Below the pieces are notes generated by a model that was not told the DNA's origin, made no database searches, and worked only from the letters and a program-made list of their open reading frames with translations. Of a stretch of DNA of 64,000 nt, positions 33,938-41,954 are shown piece by piece. This DNA comes from Roseomonas aerilata DSM 19363 (GTDB lineage Bacteria > Pseudomonadota > Alphaproteobacteria > Acetobacterales > Acetobacteraceae), in NCBI RefSeq assembly GCF_000711725.1, contig NZ_JONP01000011.1, positions 124,001-188,000 on the forward strand, given 5' to 3'. The translations under genes and the position numbers were made by a program. Numbering within the stretch: the stretch's first letter is position 1; every line of letters starts with the position of its first letter.

Positions 33938-34818
33938 TGGATCGGCGGCACCGGCAGGCGGGAGTCACCGGGCTCCATGTGGAAGGTGTAGTCGAGCGAC
34001 CACCACTCTCCCTCGCTCCCGTCCGGCGCCGGTCCCTCGCCTTTCACGTAGCCGCCGACCAGCGCCTGCGTCACGCCGAAGACCACGTCGCTCTCCAGGT
34101 GCTCGTCGTCGTCCACGAAGACCTGGGTGATCAGCGTCTTCAGCCCGGGCTTGTGGATGAGGAAGTGCAGGTGCGCCGGGCGAAAGGGGTGGCGGCCCTG
34201 GGCGCGCAGCAGGTCGCCCGTCGGCCCGTCCGTCGGCACCGGGTAACCCGCGGGCTTGACGGAGGTGAAGCGGAACCGTCCCTCCGCATCGGTCCTGAAC
34301 TGGCCGCGGAGGTTCATGTCGGCCATGTTCGGATCCTGGTTCTCGTAGACCCCCTCCGGCGAGGAATGCCACACATCCACCCGGGCATCCGTCACGGGCG
34401 CCCCACCCGAGAGCACCTGGCAGGTGGCGAAAAGCTTCGGCCCGGGCGTCGGCCCGCGCACGATGCTGCCGCCATCCGGAACGGCCGGCGAGTTGTCGCG
34501 CCAGAAGGGCCCGAGCAGCGCCGCCGCCGTCTCGGTGGACCCGTTCGCCCCGTTGTTCAGCAGGCAGACCAGCGTCGAGACGCCGACCGCGTCCGAGAAG
34601 AGCACGCCCTCGTTGTGCACCGGGCTGTTCGCCTGGCCGATCCGGCCGAGGAACTCCACGCCGTACTCCCATTCCTGCTCGGTCGGCTTCACCTCGCGGA
34701 TAAAGGCGTGCAGGTGGCGGACCAGCGCGGTGGTGACCTCGTGCAGGCGCGTGTCCTTCGTGCCGGCCATCGCCTCGAGCACCGCCGGCGTGACCATGGC
34801 TTCGCCGTTGATGATCAC
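33934..34818 (-). CDS. intradiol ring-cleavage dioxygenase (hydroxyquinol 1,2-dioxygenase-like)
   Basis: A 294-residue non-haem Fe(III) intradiol dioxygenase. The GTG start at 34818 has GGAGGG 6 nt upstream. An ATG five codons earlier is an alternative. The Fe ligands are visible: Tyr in SSPEGVYENQD, Tyr in KPAGYPVPTDGP, and two His in FRPAHLHFLIHKPG. PTDGPTGDLLRAQGRHPFRPAHLHF is the arrangement seen in hydroxyquinol and catechol 1,2-dioxygenases, and the N-terminal helical linker domain is present. Hydroxyquinol cleavage would give maleylacetate, matching the reductase at 51478. It heads the minus-strand operon facing the LacI-type gene. Confidence 0.88.
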   Translation of the reverse strand: MIINGEAMVTPAVLEAMAGTKDTRLHEVTTALVRHLHAFIREVKPTEQEWEYGVEFLGRIGQANSPVHNEGVLFSDAVGVSTLVCLLNNGANGSTETAAALLGPFWRDNSPAVPDGGSIVRGPTPGPKLFATCQVLSGGAPVTDARVDVWHSSPEGVYENQDPNMADMNLRGQFRTDAEGRFRFTSVKPAGYPVPTDGPTGDLLRAQGRHPFRPAHLHFLIHKPGLKTLITQVFVDDDEHLESDVVFGVTQALVGGYVKGEGPAPDGSEGEWWSLDYTFHMEPGDSRLPVPPIQ

Positions 34819-34839
34819 GGATTGCCCTCCCATTCCCTC

Positions 34840-34853
34840 TGCAATCGATTGTA
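34840..34853. promoter_or_regulatory. LacI-family operator TGCAATCGATTGTA
   Basis: A near-perfect palindrome with a central CG (inner 10 bases CAATCGATTG perfectly symmetric), fitting the even-length LacI-family operator form. It lies 22-35 bp upstream of the dioxygenase start codon and 41 bp before the divergent LacI-type ATG. A partial second copy, GCAATCGCTAT, occurs about 33 bp to the right. Confidence 0.7.
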
Positions 34854-34894
34854 TAGGCTCTGGCAGCGGCTCCGCAATCGCTATCTTGGTGACA

Positions 34895-35944
34895 ATGACG
34901 ACACCCATCCCTCGCTCGATCAATCTCCGCCAGGTCGCGGAGGAGGCGGGCGTGCACCCCTCCACGGCCTCCCGCGCGCTCAATTCCGCGACCCGGCACC
35001 TCGTCGCGGCCCCCGTTGCCGAGCGCGTGCAGGAGGCCGCCGCGCGCCTCGGCTATCGACCGGACGCGGCGGCGATGTCGCTTCGCACCGGGCGCTCGCG
35101 CCTTGTCGGCGCGTTGGTGCCGGGCATTGCCAACCCCGTCTTCGCGCCCATCCTCGCCGCCGCTGCGGCCGCCCTTTCCGCGGACGGCCACGCTCTTCTC
35201 GTCGCCGATCCCGGCGACGACCCGGAGCAGGCGGCCGAATTCGTGGCCGAACTGGCTGCCCGCCGTGTGGACGGCCTCCTGCTCGCCACCGTGTCGCTGC
35301 GCGACGACCCCGCGCTCGCCGCCTGCCGCCTGCGCGGCTTGCCCACGGTGCTCGTCAACCGCAGCGGCGGCGAGGGCGTGCCCGCCGTCGTCTCGGATAA
35401 CCGCGGCGGCATGGCGCTCGCGGTCGAGCATCTTGTGGGCCTCGGCCATCGCCGCATCGCCCATGTCGGTGGCCCCGCTCCCCTTTCCACCGGCCTGCTG
35501 CGGCGAGAGGGCTTCGAGCGCGCCATGGCCGCCGCCGGCCTGGATGTCCCGCCGGGCTGGATAGAGGCCGCCACGGCCTATGGCCGCGCCGAGGGGGAGG
35601 CGGCCGCCACCCTTCTCCTCGCCCGCTGCTCCGGCGTCACGGCGCTGGCCTGCGCCAACGACCTGCTGGCGCTCGGCGCCTATGATGCCTGCCGCCGGGC
35701 CGGCCTCCGCATCCCCGCGGACATTTCCGTCACCGGCCACAACGACATGCCGATGGTGGACCTGATCGAGCCGCCCCTGACCACCATCCGCATCCCGCAC
35801 GAGAGGATGGGCCGCGAGGCGGCGCGCCTGCTGCTGGAGCGCATCCACCGTGGGGCGGAGGGGGGCACCCTCGTCCTCGCCTCAGGGCTGGTGCGGCGCG
35901 GCTCCTCCGGCCCGCCGCCCGATGGAATGACCGCCACGGCTTGA
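34895..35944 (+). CDS. LacI family transcriptional regulator
   Basis: A 349-residue LacI-type repressor. The HTH is INLRQVAEEAGVHPSTASRALN near residues 9-30, followed by the hinge helix region YRPDAAAMSLRTGRS. The periplasmic-binding-like effector domain contains LVGALVPGIANPVFAPIL, GLLLATVSL, HLVGLGHRRIAHVGG and ALACANDLLALGAYDACRRAGL. The start is the ATG at 34895; a GTG two codons earlier is possible. It is divergent from the dioxygenase operon with one clear operator between them, so it is the probable pathway-specific repressor. Confidence 0.92.
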   Translation: MTTPIPRSINLRQVAEEAGVHPSTASRALNSATRHLVAAPVAERVQEAAARLGYRPDAAAMSLRTGRSRLVGALVPGIANPVFAPILAAAAAALSADGHALLVADPGDDPEQAAEFVAELAARRVDGLLLATVSLRDDPALAACRLRGLPTVLVNRSGGEGVPAVVSDNRGGMALAVEHLVGLGHRRIAHVGGPAPLSTGLLRREGFERAMAAAGLDVPPGWIEAATAYGRAEGEAAATLLLARCSGVTALACANDLLALGAYDACRRAGLRIPADISVTGHNDMPMVDLIEPPLTTIRIPHERMGREAARLLLERIHRGAEGGTLVLASGLVRRGSSGPPPDGMTATA

Positions 35945-35974
35945 CCCGCGGGGCACATCGCCACCTATAGCGGC

Positions 35975-38002
35975 ATGAGCGAGACCAACCCCCTCCTGTC
36001 GGCCTGGGACACCCCCTTCGGCCTGCCGCCCTTCGACCGGATCCGGCCCGAACACTTCGCCCCCGCCTTCGAGGCGGCCATGGCCGAGAACCTGGAGGAG
36101 ATCGCGGCCATCGGCACCGATCCCGCAGCACCCGGCTTCGCCAACACGATCGAGGCGCTGGAGCGCAGCGGCCGGGCGCTGGCGCGGGTGAGCCTCGTCT
36201 TCTCCAACCTCGTCTACAGCTTCGGCGGCGCCGACCTGGAAGCGCTGGACCGGGAGATGTCGCCCCGGCTGGCCCAGCACGGCATGCGCGTGGCCCTTAA
36301 CCCACAGGTCTTCGCCCGCGTGCGTGCGCTCCACGAGCGCCGCGAGGAGCTGAACCTGGAGGAGGACCAGCGCCGGCTGCTGGAGCGCACCCATCTTGGC
36401 TTCGTCCGCAGCGGCGCGGCGCTGGACGAGGCGGCGCGGGCGCGAATGACCGCCATCTCCGAGCGCCTGGCCGTGCTGCACACCCAGTTCGGCCAGAACG
36501 TGCTGCACGACGAGAACGAGTGGCACATGGCGCTCGAGGAGGGCGACCTCGAGGGCCTGCCCGCCTTTCTCCGCGACGGAATGGCCGCGGCCGCCACTGA
36601 GCGCGGTATCCCCGGCTACGCCGTGACGCTCTCGCGCTCCCTCATCGAGCCCTTCCTCACCTTCTCTGCCCGGCGCGACCTGCGCGAGCGCGCCTACAAG
36701 GCCTGGATCGCGCGCGGCACCCATCCCGGTGAGCACGACAACCGCCCGCTGATCCCTGAGATCCTGGCGCTACGGGCGGAGCGGGCAAGGCTGCTCGGCT
36801 ACGAGACCTACGCCGCCTTCCGCCTGGCCGACACCATGGCCGGCAGCGCGACCGCCGTGCAGGGCCTCCTGGCCGAGGTCTGGGAGCCCGCCAAGAAGAA
36901 GGCCGCCGCCGAGCGCGACCACCTGCTCGCCCTGGCCCGCCGGGAAGGCTTTGAAGGCGATATCGCTCCCTGGGACTGGCGCTTCCTCGCCGAGCGCGTC
37001 CGCCTGGCCGACTACGCGCTGGACGAGGCGGAGCTGAAGCCCTTCTTTGTCTTCGACAACATCCAGAGGGCCGCCTTCGACACCGCGACCCGCCTCTTCG
37101 GCGTCACCTTCACACCACGGGACGACGTGCCCCTTTATCACCCCGACGTGCGCGCCTACGAGGTGCGGGACGCGGAGGGGCATGTCGGCGTGTTCCTGGC
37201 GGACCCCTACGCGCGGTCGGGCAAGCGCTCCGGCGCCTGGATGAGCAGCTACCGCGACCAGGAAGACCTCGACGCGCCGGTCTCCCCCGTCATCGTCAAC
37301 AACAACAACTTCGCAAAGTCCGAGCCGGTGCTGCTGAGCTTCGACGACGCGGAGACGCTGTTCCACGAGTTCGGCCACGCTCTGCACGGGCTGCTCAGCC
37401 GGGTGCGCTACCCCGCGCAGTCCGGCACCTCCGTGCGGCGCGACTTCGTGGAGCTGCCGTCGCAGATCTACGAGCACTGGATGGCGCTGCCGGAGACGCT
37501 GCGGCGCTACGCCCTGCACCACCGCACGGGCGAGCCCCTGCCGGAGGCGCTGAGCGAGCGCCTGCTCTCGGCGCGCAACTTCAACCAGGGCTTCGCGACG
37601 GTGGAATACACCTCCTCCGCCCTCATCGACATGGCGCTGCACGGCCACCCCGATCCGGCCTCCATCGACATCGATCGCTTCGAGGCGGATTTCCTGACGG
37701 AAATGGGCATGCCCGCCGAGATCGGCTTCCGCCACCGCCCCGCGCACTTCCAGCATCTCTTCGCCGGCAGCGGCTACGCGGCGGGCTACTACTCCTACAT
37801 GTGGGCGGAGGTGCTGGACGCCGACGGCTTCGACGCCTTCACCGAGGCCGGCGATCCCTTCGACCCCGCCACGGCCGCGCGGCTTCGCACCCTGCTGAGC
37901 GCCGGCGACACGCGCGACCCGATGGAGCTCTACGTCGCTTTCCGGGGCCGGGAGCCGAGCACCGCCGCGCTGCTGCGCAACCGTGGCCTGGTGGCTGCAT
38001 GA
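35975..38002 (+). CDS. dcp: M3 family metallopeptidase (peptidyl-dipeptidase/oligopeptidase A)
   Basis: A 675-residue M3 zinc peptidase. The zinc motif HEFGHALH lies near residue 464, with the third ligand Glu expected about 25 residues on (FVELPSQIYEHWM). The N-terminal helical domain starts NPLLSAWDTPFGLPPFDRIRPEHFAPAFE, typical of the Dcp/PrlC group. It is cytoplasmic (no signal) and cleaves short peptides. The stop overlaps the ATG of the MYG1 gene (ATGA). Dcp versus PrlC cannot be decided from the sequence alone. Confidence 0.9.
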   Translation: MSETNPLLSAWDTPFGLPPFDRIRPEHFAPAFEAAMAENLEEIAAIGTDPAAPGFANTIEALERSGRALARVSLVFSNLVYSFGGADLEALDREMSPRLAQHGMRVALNPQVFARVRALHERREELNLEEDQRRLLERTHLGFVRSGAALDEAARARMTAISERLAVLHTQFGQNVLHDENEWHMALEEGDLEGLPAFLRDGMAAAATERGIPGYAVTLSRSLIEPFLTFSARRDLRERAYKAWIARGTHPGEHDNRPLIPEILALRAERARLLGYETYAAFRLADTMAGSATAVQGLLAEVWEPAKKKAAAERDHLLALARREGFEGDIAPWDWRFLAERVRLADYALDEAELKPFFVFDNIQRAAFDTATRLFGVTFTPRDDVPLYHPDVRAYEVRDAEGHVGVFLADPYARSGKRSGAWMSSYRDQEDLDAPVSPVIVNNNNFAKSEPVLLSFDDAETLFHEFGHALHGLLSRVRYPAQSGTSVRRDFVELPSQIYEHWMALPETLRRYALHHRTGEPLPEALSERLLSARNFNQGFATVEYTSSALIDMALHGHPDPASIDIDRFEADFLTEMGMPAEIGFRHRPAHFQHLFAGSGYAAGYYSYMWAEVLDADGFDAFTEAGDPFDPATAARLRTLLSAGDTRDPMELYVAFRGREPSTAALLRNRGLVAA

Positions 38003-38961
38003 GCGCTCTGGAAACGACCGGCGGGATGCCCCTGCTAGTCACGCACAGCGGCAAGTTCCACTGCGACGAGGTCTTCGCCTACGCTACGCTACGCTTGGCT
38101 CTCGCGCTGCGGACACCGGGCGAGGACCACAAGCTGGTACGGACGCGCAAGCCCGAGCCGATCGCGGCGGCCGACATCGTCTGGGACGTCGGCACCACTT
38201 TCGACGTCGCGCGCCAGCGCTTCGACCACCACCAGCGCGGCGCCCCGACGCGCGAGGACGGCACGCCCTTCTCCTCCGCCGGCCTCGTCTGGCAGGTCTA
38301 TGGGGAACACGCGGTGGCGCGGCTGCTGAAGGTCTCGGACAGCGAGCGCTTCGCCCCCGCCATAGCGGCGGAGTTGGACCGCAAGCTCGTGCGCCGCATC
38401 GACGAGGTGGACAACGGCGTATCCATGACAGGTCCCCTGGTGGATGACACGCTGAGCCTCGCCTCGCTGGTCGGCGACTTTAATCCGCCCTGGGACGATC
38501 CCGCCTCGGAAGGCCCCACCGCCGGCGACGCAGCCTTCCTGGAGGCAACCGCCTTCGTGGAGGGCGTCCTGCGCCGCCGCGTAGAGGGGCTGCGCGCGCG
38601 CCACGCGGCCGATGCGCGCGTGCTGGCCGCGCATCAGGCCGGGGAGGACCCGCGCATCCTCGTGCTCGAGCGCGGCATGCCCTGGAAGGGCGCCGTCTTC
38701 GCGCACGACCTGCCCGTGCTCTTCGCGGTCAGCCCAGCTTCGAACGGCAACTGGATGGTCGACACCATGCCGCCCGAGCCCGGCTCCTTTGCCCAGCGCC
38801 AGCCGCTGCCGGAGGACTGGGCGGGCCTGCAGGACGCGGAACTGGCCGAGCGCTCGGGCGTGGCGGACGCGGTCTTCGTCCATGTGCGGCGCTTCGTCGG
38901 CGCCGCACGCTCGCGGGACGGGGCGGTGGAGATGGCGCGGCGCGCACTGCCGGCGGCCTAG
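37999..38961 (+). CDS. MYG1 family protein (DHH-like 3'-5' exonuclease)
   Basis: A 320-residue MYG1/GAMM1 family protein. Diagnostic motifs are LLVTHSGKFHCDEVFAYATL at the N-terminus, IVWDVGTTFDVARQRFDHHQRG (DHH-like motif), a central RIDEVDNGVS and the C-terminal WMVDTMPPEPGSF. Eukaryotic MYG1 is a 3'-5' RNA exonuclease; bacterial members share the metal-site residues. It is translationally coupled to the M3 peptidase gene and convergent with the RlpA-like gene 5 bp away. Confidence 0.9.
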   Translation: MSALETTGGMPLLVTHSGKFHCDEVFAYATLRLALALRTPGEDHKLVRTRKPEPIAAADIVWDVGTTFDVARQRFDHHQRGAPTREDGTPFSSAGLVWQVYGEHAVARLLKVSDSERFAPAIAAELDRKLVRRIDEVDNGVSMTGPLVDDTLSLASLVGDFNPPWDDPASEGPTAGDAAFLEATAFVEGVLRRRVEGLRARHAADARVLAAHQAGEDPRILVLERGMPWKGAVFAHDLPVLFAVSPASNGNWMVDTMPPEPGSFAQRQPLPEDWAGLQDAELAERSGVADAVFVHVRRFVGAARSRDGAVEMARRALPAA

Positions 38962-38966
38962 ACGCT

Positions 38967-39515
38967 TCAGCGGCGGGGCAGCGTCCCCGCCTCTGCCCGC
39001 ATGGAAAACCCCGGCAGCGGCGTGACCGCCACCGGTGCGGTGCCCGTGCGCCCCATGCCGAGCCGCGTGGCGACGCCGGGACTGACGTCCAGGATGCGAT
39101 GCCGCGCGTGCGGACCGCGATCCCGCACGTGCACGATCGCGCTGCGGCCGTTCCGCAGGTTCGTCACGCGCGCCCGCGCACCCAGCGGCAGCGTCCGGCT
39201 GGCTACGGAGTCAGAACGGGGATCGAAGCGCCCACCGTCCGCCATCCGCCGCCCCGCAAGGCTGGAGGCGTAAATGGAGGCATGGCCGCGCTGGGTCACC
39301 GCAGCGTGACCGCGCCTGATCGTAGACCGCCGCTCCTGCGCCCGCGCTTGGCGCGCCCGCCGTCCCGTGACGGAGCGCAGCACCGGATGCGCGCGCTGGC
39401 TCGCATCAGCACTCGCATGCCGCGTATCCTTTCCACCTCCCGCCGCCAGCGCGGGTGCCTGGACCATCGCAAGGCCGATCGACGCGCAAAGAAGCGCCAC
39501 CTTCCAAAAACTCAT
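38967..39515 (-). CDS. rlpA: RlpA-like double-psi beta-barrel protein
   Basis: A 182-residue exported protein: signal peptide MSFWKVALLCASIGLAMVQAPALAA, a basic Arg/Ala-rich linker (residues about 30-70), then a DPBB domain from about residue 75 with GHASIYASSLAGRRMADGGRFD, LPLGARARVTNLRNGRSAIVHVRDRGPHARHRILDVS and LGM. RlpA proteins are septal lytic transglycosylases acting on denuded glycan strands. This one lacks a SPOR domain and a clear lipobox, and the usual catalytic Glu of the GEASWYG-type segment reads Gly-His-Ala-Ser-Ile-Tyr, so activity is uncertain. Confidence 0.82.
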   Translation of the reverse strand: MSFWKVALLCASIGLAMVQAPALAAGGGKDTRHASADASQRAHPVLRSVTGRRARQARAQERRSTIRRGHAAVTQRGHASIYASSLAGRRMADGGRFDPRSDSVASRTLPLGARARVTNLRNGRSAIVHVRDRGPHARHRILDVSPGVATRLGMGRTGTAPVAVTPLPGFSMRAEAGTLPRR

Positions 39516-39644
39516 CGTCCTATCCTCATTATTACCGGCCTTCCCATTTGGTGCTGCGGAGCGAAACCAGTTCGGGGCCGCAATCGAAACCATCTCTTGC
39601 AAACGATTGACCTCGGGCGAATGGAACGCCATCCAAGGCGCGCC

Positions 39645-39872
39645 ATGCACCTGACAGCCATCACCGTCGCCGGCCGCACCTTCGTCGCGCTCCAGAAAGC
39701 TGGCCGCCCGACCCGGGGACGGGCCGCCGTCTTCCATGCCGTGACACCGAACTGTCGCATGTCCCTCTGCGCCGACGAGCCCGGCGCCGGGTCCTATTGG
39801 GCGGAACCGCCGGCCGAAGCCGTCACCTGCCCCGAATGCCTTCGGCGCCTCTCCCGAATAGGCACCCGCTGA
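39645..39872 (+). CDS. small CxxC protein, function unknown
   Basis: A 75-residue frame starting at the ATG at 39645 (AAGG 7 nt upstream). It contains an early His/Cys set HAVTPNCRMSLCADEPG and a C-terminal TCPECLRRLSRIG, giving a Cys/His arrangement like a small zinc ribbon. Similar short VTCPxCLxRL tails occur in phage and actinobacterial small proteins. It is divergent from the RlpA-like gene; no function recognised. Confidence 0.55.
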   Translation: MHLTAITVAGRTFVALQKAGRPTRGRAAVFHAVTPNCRMSLCADEPGAGSYWAEPPAEAVTCPECLRRLSRIGTR

Positions 39873-39932
39873 GCGCGGCGCTCCCGATCAGATCGAGGCG
39901 ACCCGACCGTATTTCCAGCCCGCCGCGCCGCC

Positions 39933-41948
39933 TCACCCGCGGCCCAGCACCACCCGCAGCTTTTGCGCAAGCTCGTCCCGCCGGTAGGGCTTGTTCAGAA
40001 CGTCCATGTCGTCGGCGATCGGCTTGTTCGCCAGCGGCTCCCCTACATAGCCGGACGTGAGGAGCACCTTCAGCTCAGGCCGCAGCCGACGCGCTTCCAC
40101 CGCCAACTGCGCGCCATTCATGCCCCCTGGCATCACCACATCCGAGAACATGATGTCGATCCGCGCCGGCCCGTGGATATGCTCCAGCGCCTCTCGCGCG
40201 TTGTGGGCGACGATCACGTTGTAGCGCAGTTCCTCCAGGCTCTCGACGGCCATGGCGAGCACCTGCTCGTCGTCCTCTACCAGCAGCACCGTCTCCCCGC
40301 TCGCCGCCGGGCGCAGCGGCACCTTGCCCGGTGCTGTCGCCGGCTCCTCGGCCGGCGCGTCGAAGGAGGGCGGGAAGTAGAGCCGCACGCTCGTGCCGTG
40401 GCCGACCGCGGAATCGATGGCCACATCGCCGCCGGCGCTGCGCGCGAAGCCATAGACCTGGCTCAGCCCGAGACCCGATCCCTTACCCACCTCCTTCGTC
40501 GTGAAGAAGGGCTCGAAGGCGCGCAGCAGCGTCGGCGCGTCGATTCCCGTGCCGGTATCCGTCACCGTAACCATGACATAGGCGCCGGGCGCGATGCCGC
40601 GCTCGTTGGTGGCGCGCGTGTCCCGGTGCACGTTGCGGCTCGACACCGTCACCTCGCCGCCTTCGGGCATCGCGTCCCGCGCGTTCACCACGAGGTTGAG
40701 CACGGCCGATTCGAACTGCGCGGGATCGACGCGGATCGGGTCCACCGCGGGGTCGAGGTCGAAGCGCAACGTCACCGCCTCTCCCACCGCGCGCCGGGCA
40801 AGGCCCGCGAATTCCAGCAGCAGCCGGTTCGGGTTCAGCGTCTGCGGCCGCAGCATCTGCCGGCGGGAGAAGGCCAGGAGCTGCTGCGTCAGCTGCTCCC
40901 CGCGCCGCGCCGCGGTCATCGCGGCGGTGGCCAGCCGGGTCACGCGCTCGGTCTGCTCCGGGCGCCGCAGCACCATGTCCAGCCCGCCGACGATAACGGT
41001 CAGCAGGTTGTTGAAGTCGTGCGCGACCCCGCCCGTCAGCTGCCCGATCGCCTCCATCTTCTGCGCCTGGTGCAGCGCATCCTCGGTCACGCGGCGGTCG
41101 GTGGTATCCATGACCACGCCGGCCATGCGCACCGCGCGCCCCGTCGCGTCGTAGCCGGCGCGGCCCTTGGCGGTGATCCAGCGCACGGCGCCGTCAGGCC
41201 GGCGGATGCGGCACTCGATGTCCAGAACGCCCGTCTCGGCCGCGCGCGCGAAGGCTGCGGCGGCCTCCTCGCGCTCCTCCTCAAGCACGTGCTCCAGGAA
41301 GGTCGCGCGGCCCCAGGCGGGCAGCATCGTCGCGTAGCCGAAGATGCGGTCGTGCTGCGGCGTCCGGCGGGAGGTATCCGTGACGAGGTCGAGGTCCCAG
41401 GATCCCATGCCCGCGGAATCAAGCGCGAACTCGAGAGCGACCCGCGTCTTCTGCAGTTCCTGGGCACGCTCGCTCACGCGCTGCTCCAGCGTCTCGTTCA
41501 GCAGGCGGAGCTCCCGCTCGCGCCGCTCGCGCTCCTGCAGCAGGTCCCGCGTCTCGTATTGGCGGCGCCGCACGCGAAGGCAGGCGCGCGCGGCGCTCGC
41601 CAGCGTCTCCGCGTTCACCGGCCGCTCCAGCAGCACGACGTTGCCGAGGCGCTCCAGCACGCGGGTCGCGGCATCGGAACGACGTCCGATCTGGCGCGTC
41701 GCGAGCACGATGAAGGGGATGTCCGACCAGGAGGGCTGGGCCTCGCAGAGCGCGAGCAGCGGCTCGAGCGCGGGCCCGGCGAGCGCCTCCTCCGTCACCA
41801 AGGCGCTTCCCACCTTGCCTTGCAGGCGCTCATGCAGGTCCGGAAGGTCGTCGCAGAGCTGAACGGTAATGCCGGCGCGCTGCATCACCCCTTCAATGAC
41901 CCGGCCGTCCCGCCCTCGCGGCGCCAGAACGAGTATGCGCTCGGCCAT
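39933..41948 (-). CDS. hybrid sensor histidine kinase with N- and C-terminal receiver domains
   Basis: A 671-residue soluble hybrid kinase. Residues about 1-125 form a receiver-like domain lacking the phospho-acceptor Asp (the equivalent strand reads SALVTEEAL). A coiled coil follows (about 125-170), then a PAS domain with PAC (about 175-290). The HisKA domain carries GGVAHDFNNLL (His310), followed by a HATPase domain with NARDAMPEGG, DTGTGI and GKGSGLGLSQVYG. The C-terminal receiver has DD near 559-560 and phospho-Asp603 in IMFSDVVMPGG. It lies 6 bp downstream of the KaiC-like gene, so both act together. No membrane segment. Confidence 0.92.
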   Translation of the reverse strand: MAERILVLAPRGRDGRVIEGVMQRAGITVQLCDDLPDLHERLQGKVGSALVTEEALAGPALEPLLALCEAQPSWSDIPFIVLATRQIGRRSDAATRVLERLGNVVLLERPVNAETLASAARACLRVRRRQYETRDLLQERERRERELRLLNETLEQRVSERAQELQKTRVALEFALDSAGMGSWDLDLVTDTSRRTPQHDRIFGYATMLPAWGRATFLEHVLEEEREEAAAAFARAAETGVLDIECRIRRPDGAVRWITAKGRAGYDATGRAVRMAGVVMDTTDRRVTEDALHQAQKMEAIGQLTGGVAHDFNNLLTVIVGGLDMVLRRPEQTERVTRLATAAMTAARRGEQLTQQLLAFSRRQMLRPQTLNPNRLLLEFAGLARRAVGEAVTLRFDLDPAVDPIRVDPAQFESAVLNLVVNARDAMPEGGEVTVSSRNVHRDTRATNERGIAPGAYVMVTVTDTGTGIDAPTLLRAFEPFFTTKEVGKGSGLGLSQVYGFARSAGGDVAIDSAVGHGTSVRLYFPPSFDAPAEEPATAPGKVPLRPAASGETVLLVEDDEQVLAMAVESLEELRYNVIVAHNAREALEHIHGPARIDIMFSDVVMPGGMNGAQLAVEARRLRPELKVLLTSGYVGEPLANKPIADDMDVLNKPYRRDELAQKLRVVLGRG

Positions 41949-41954
41949 GGGCGA

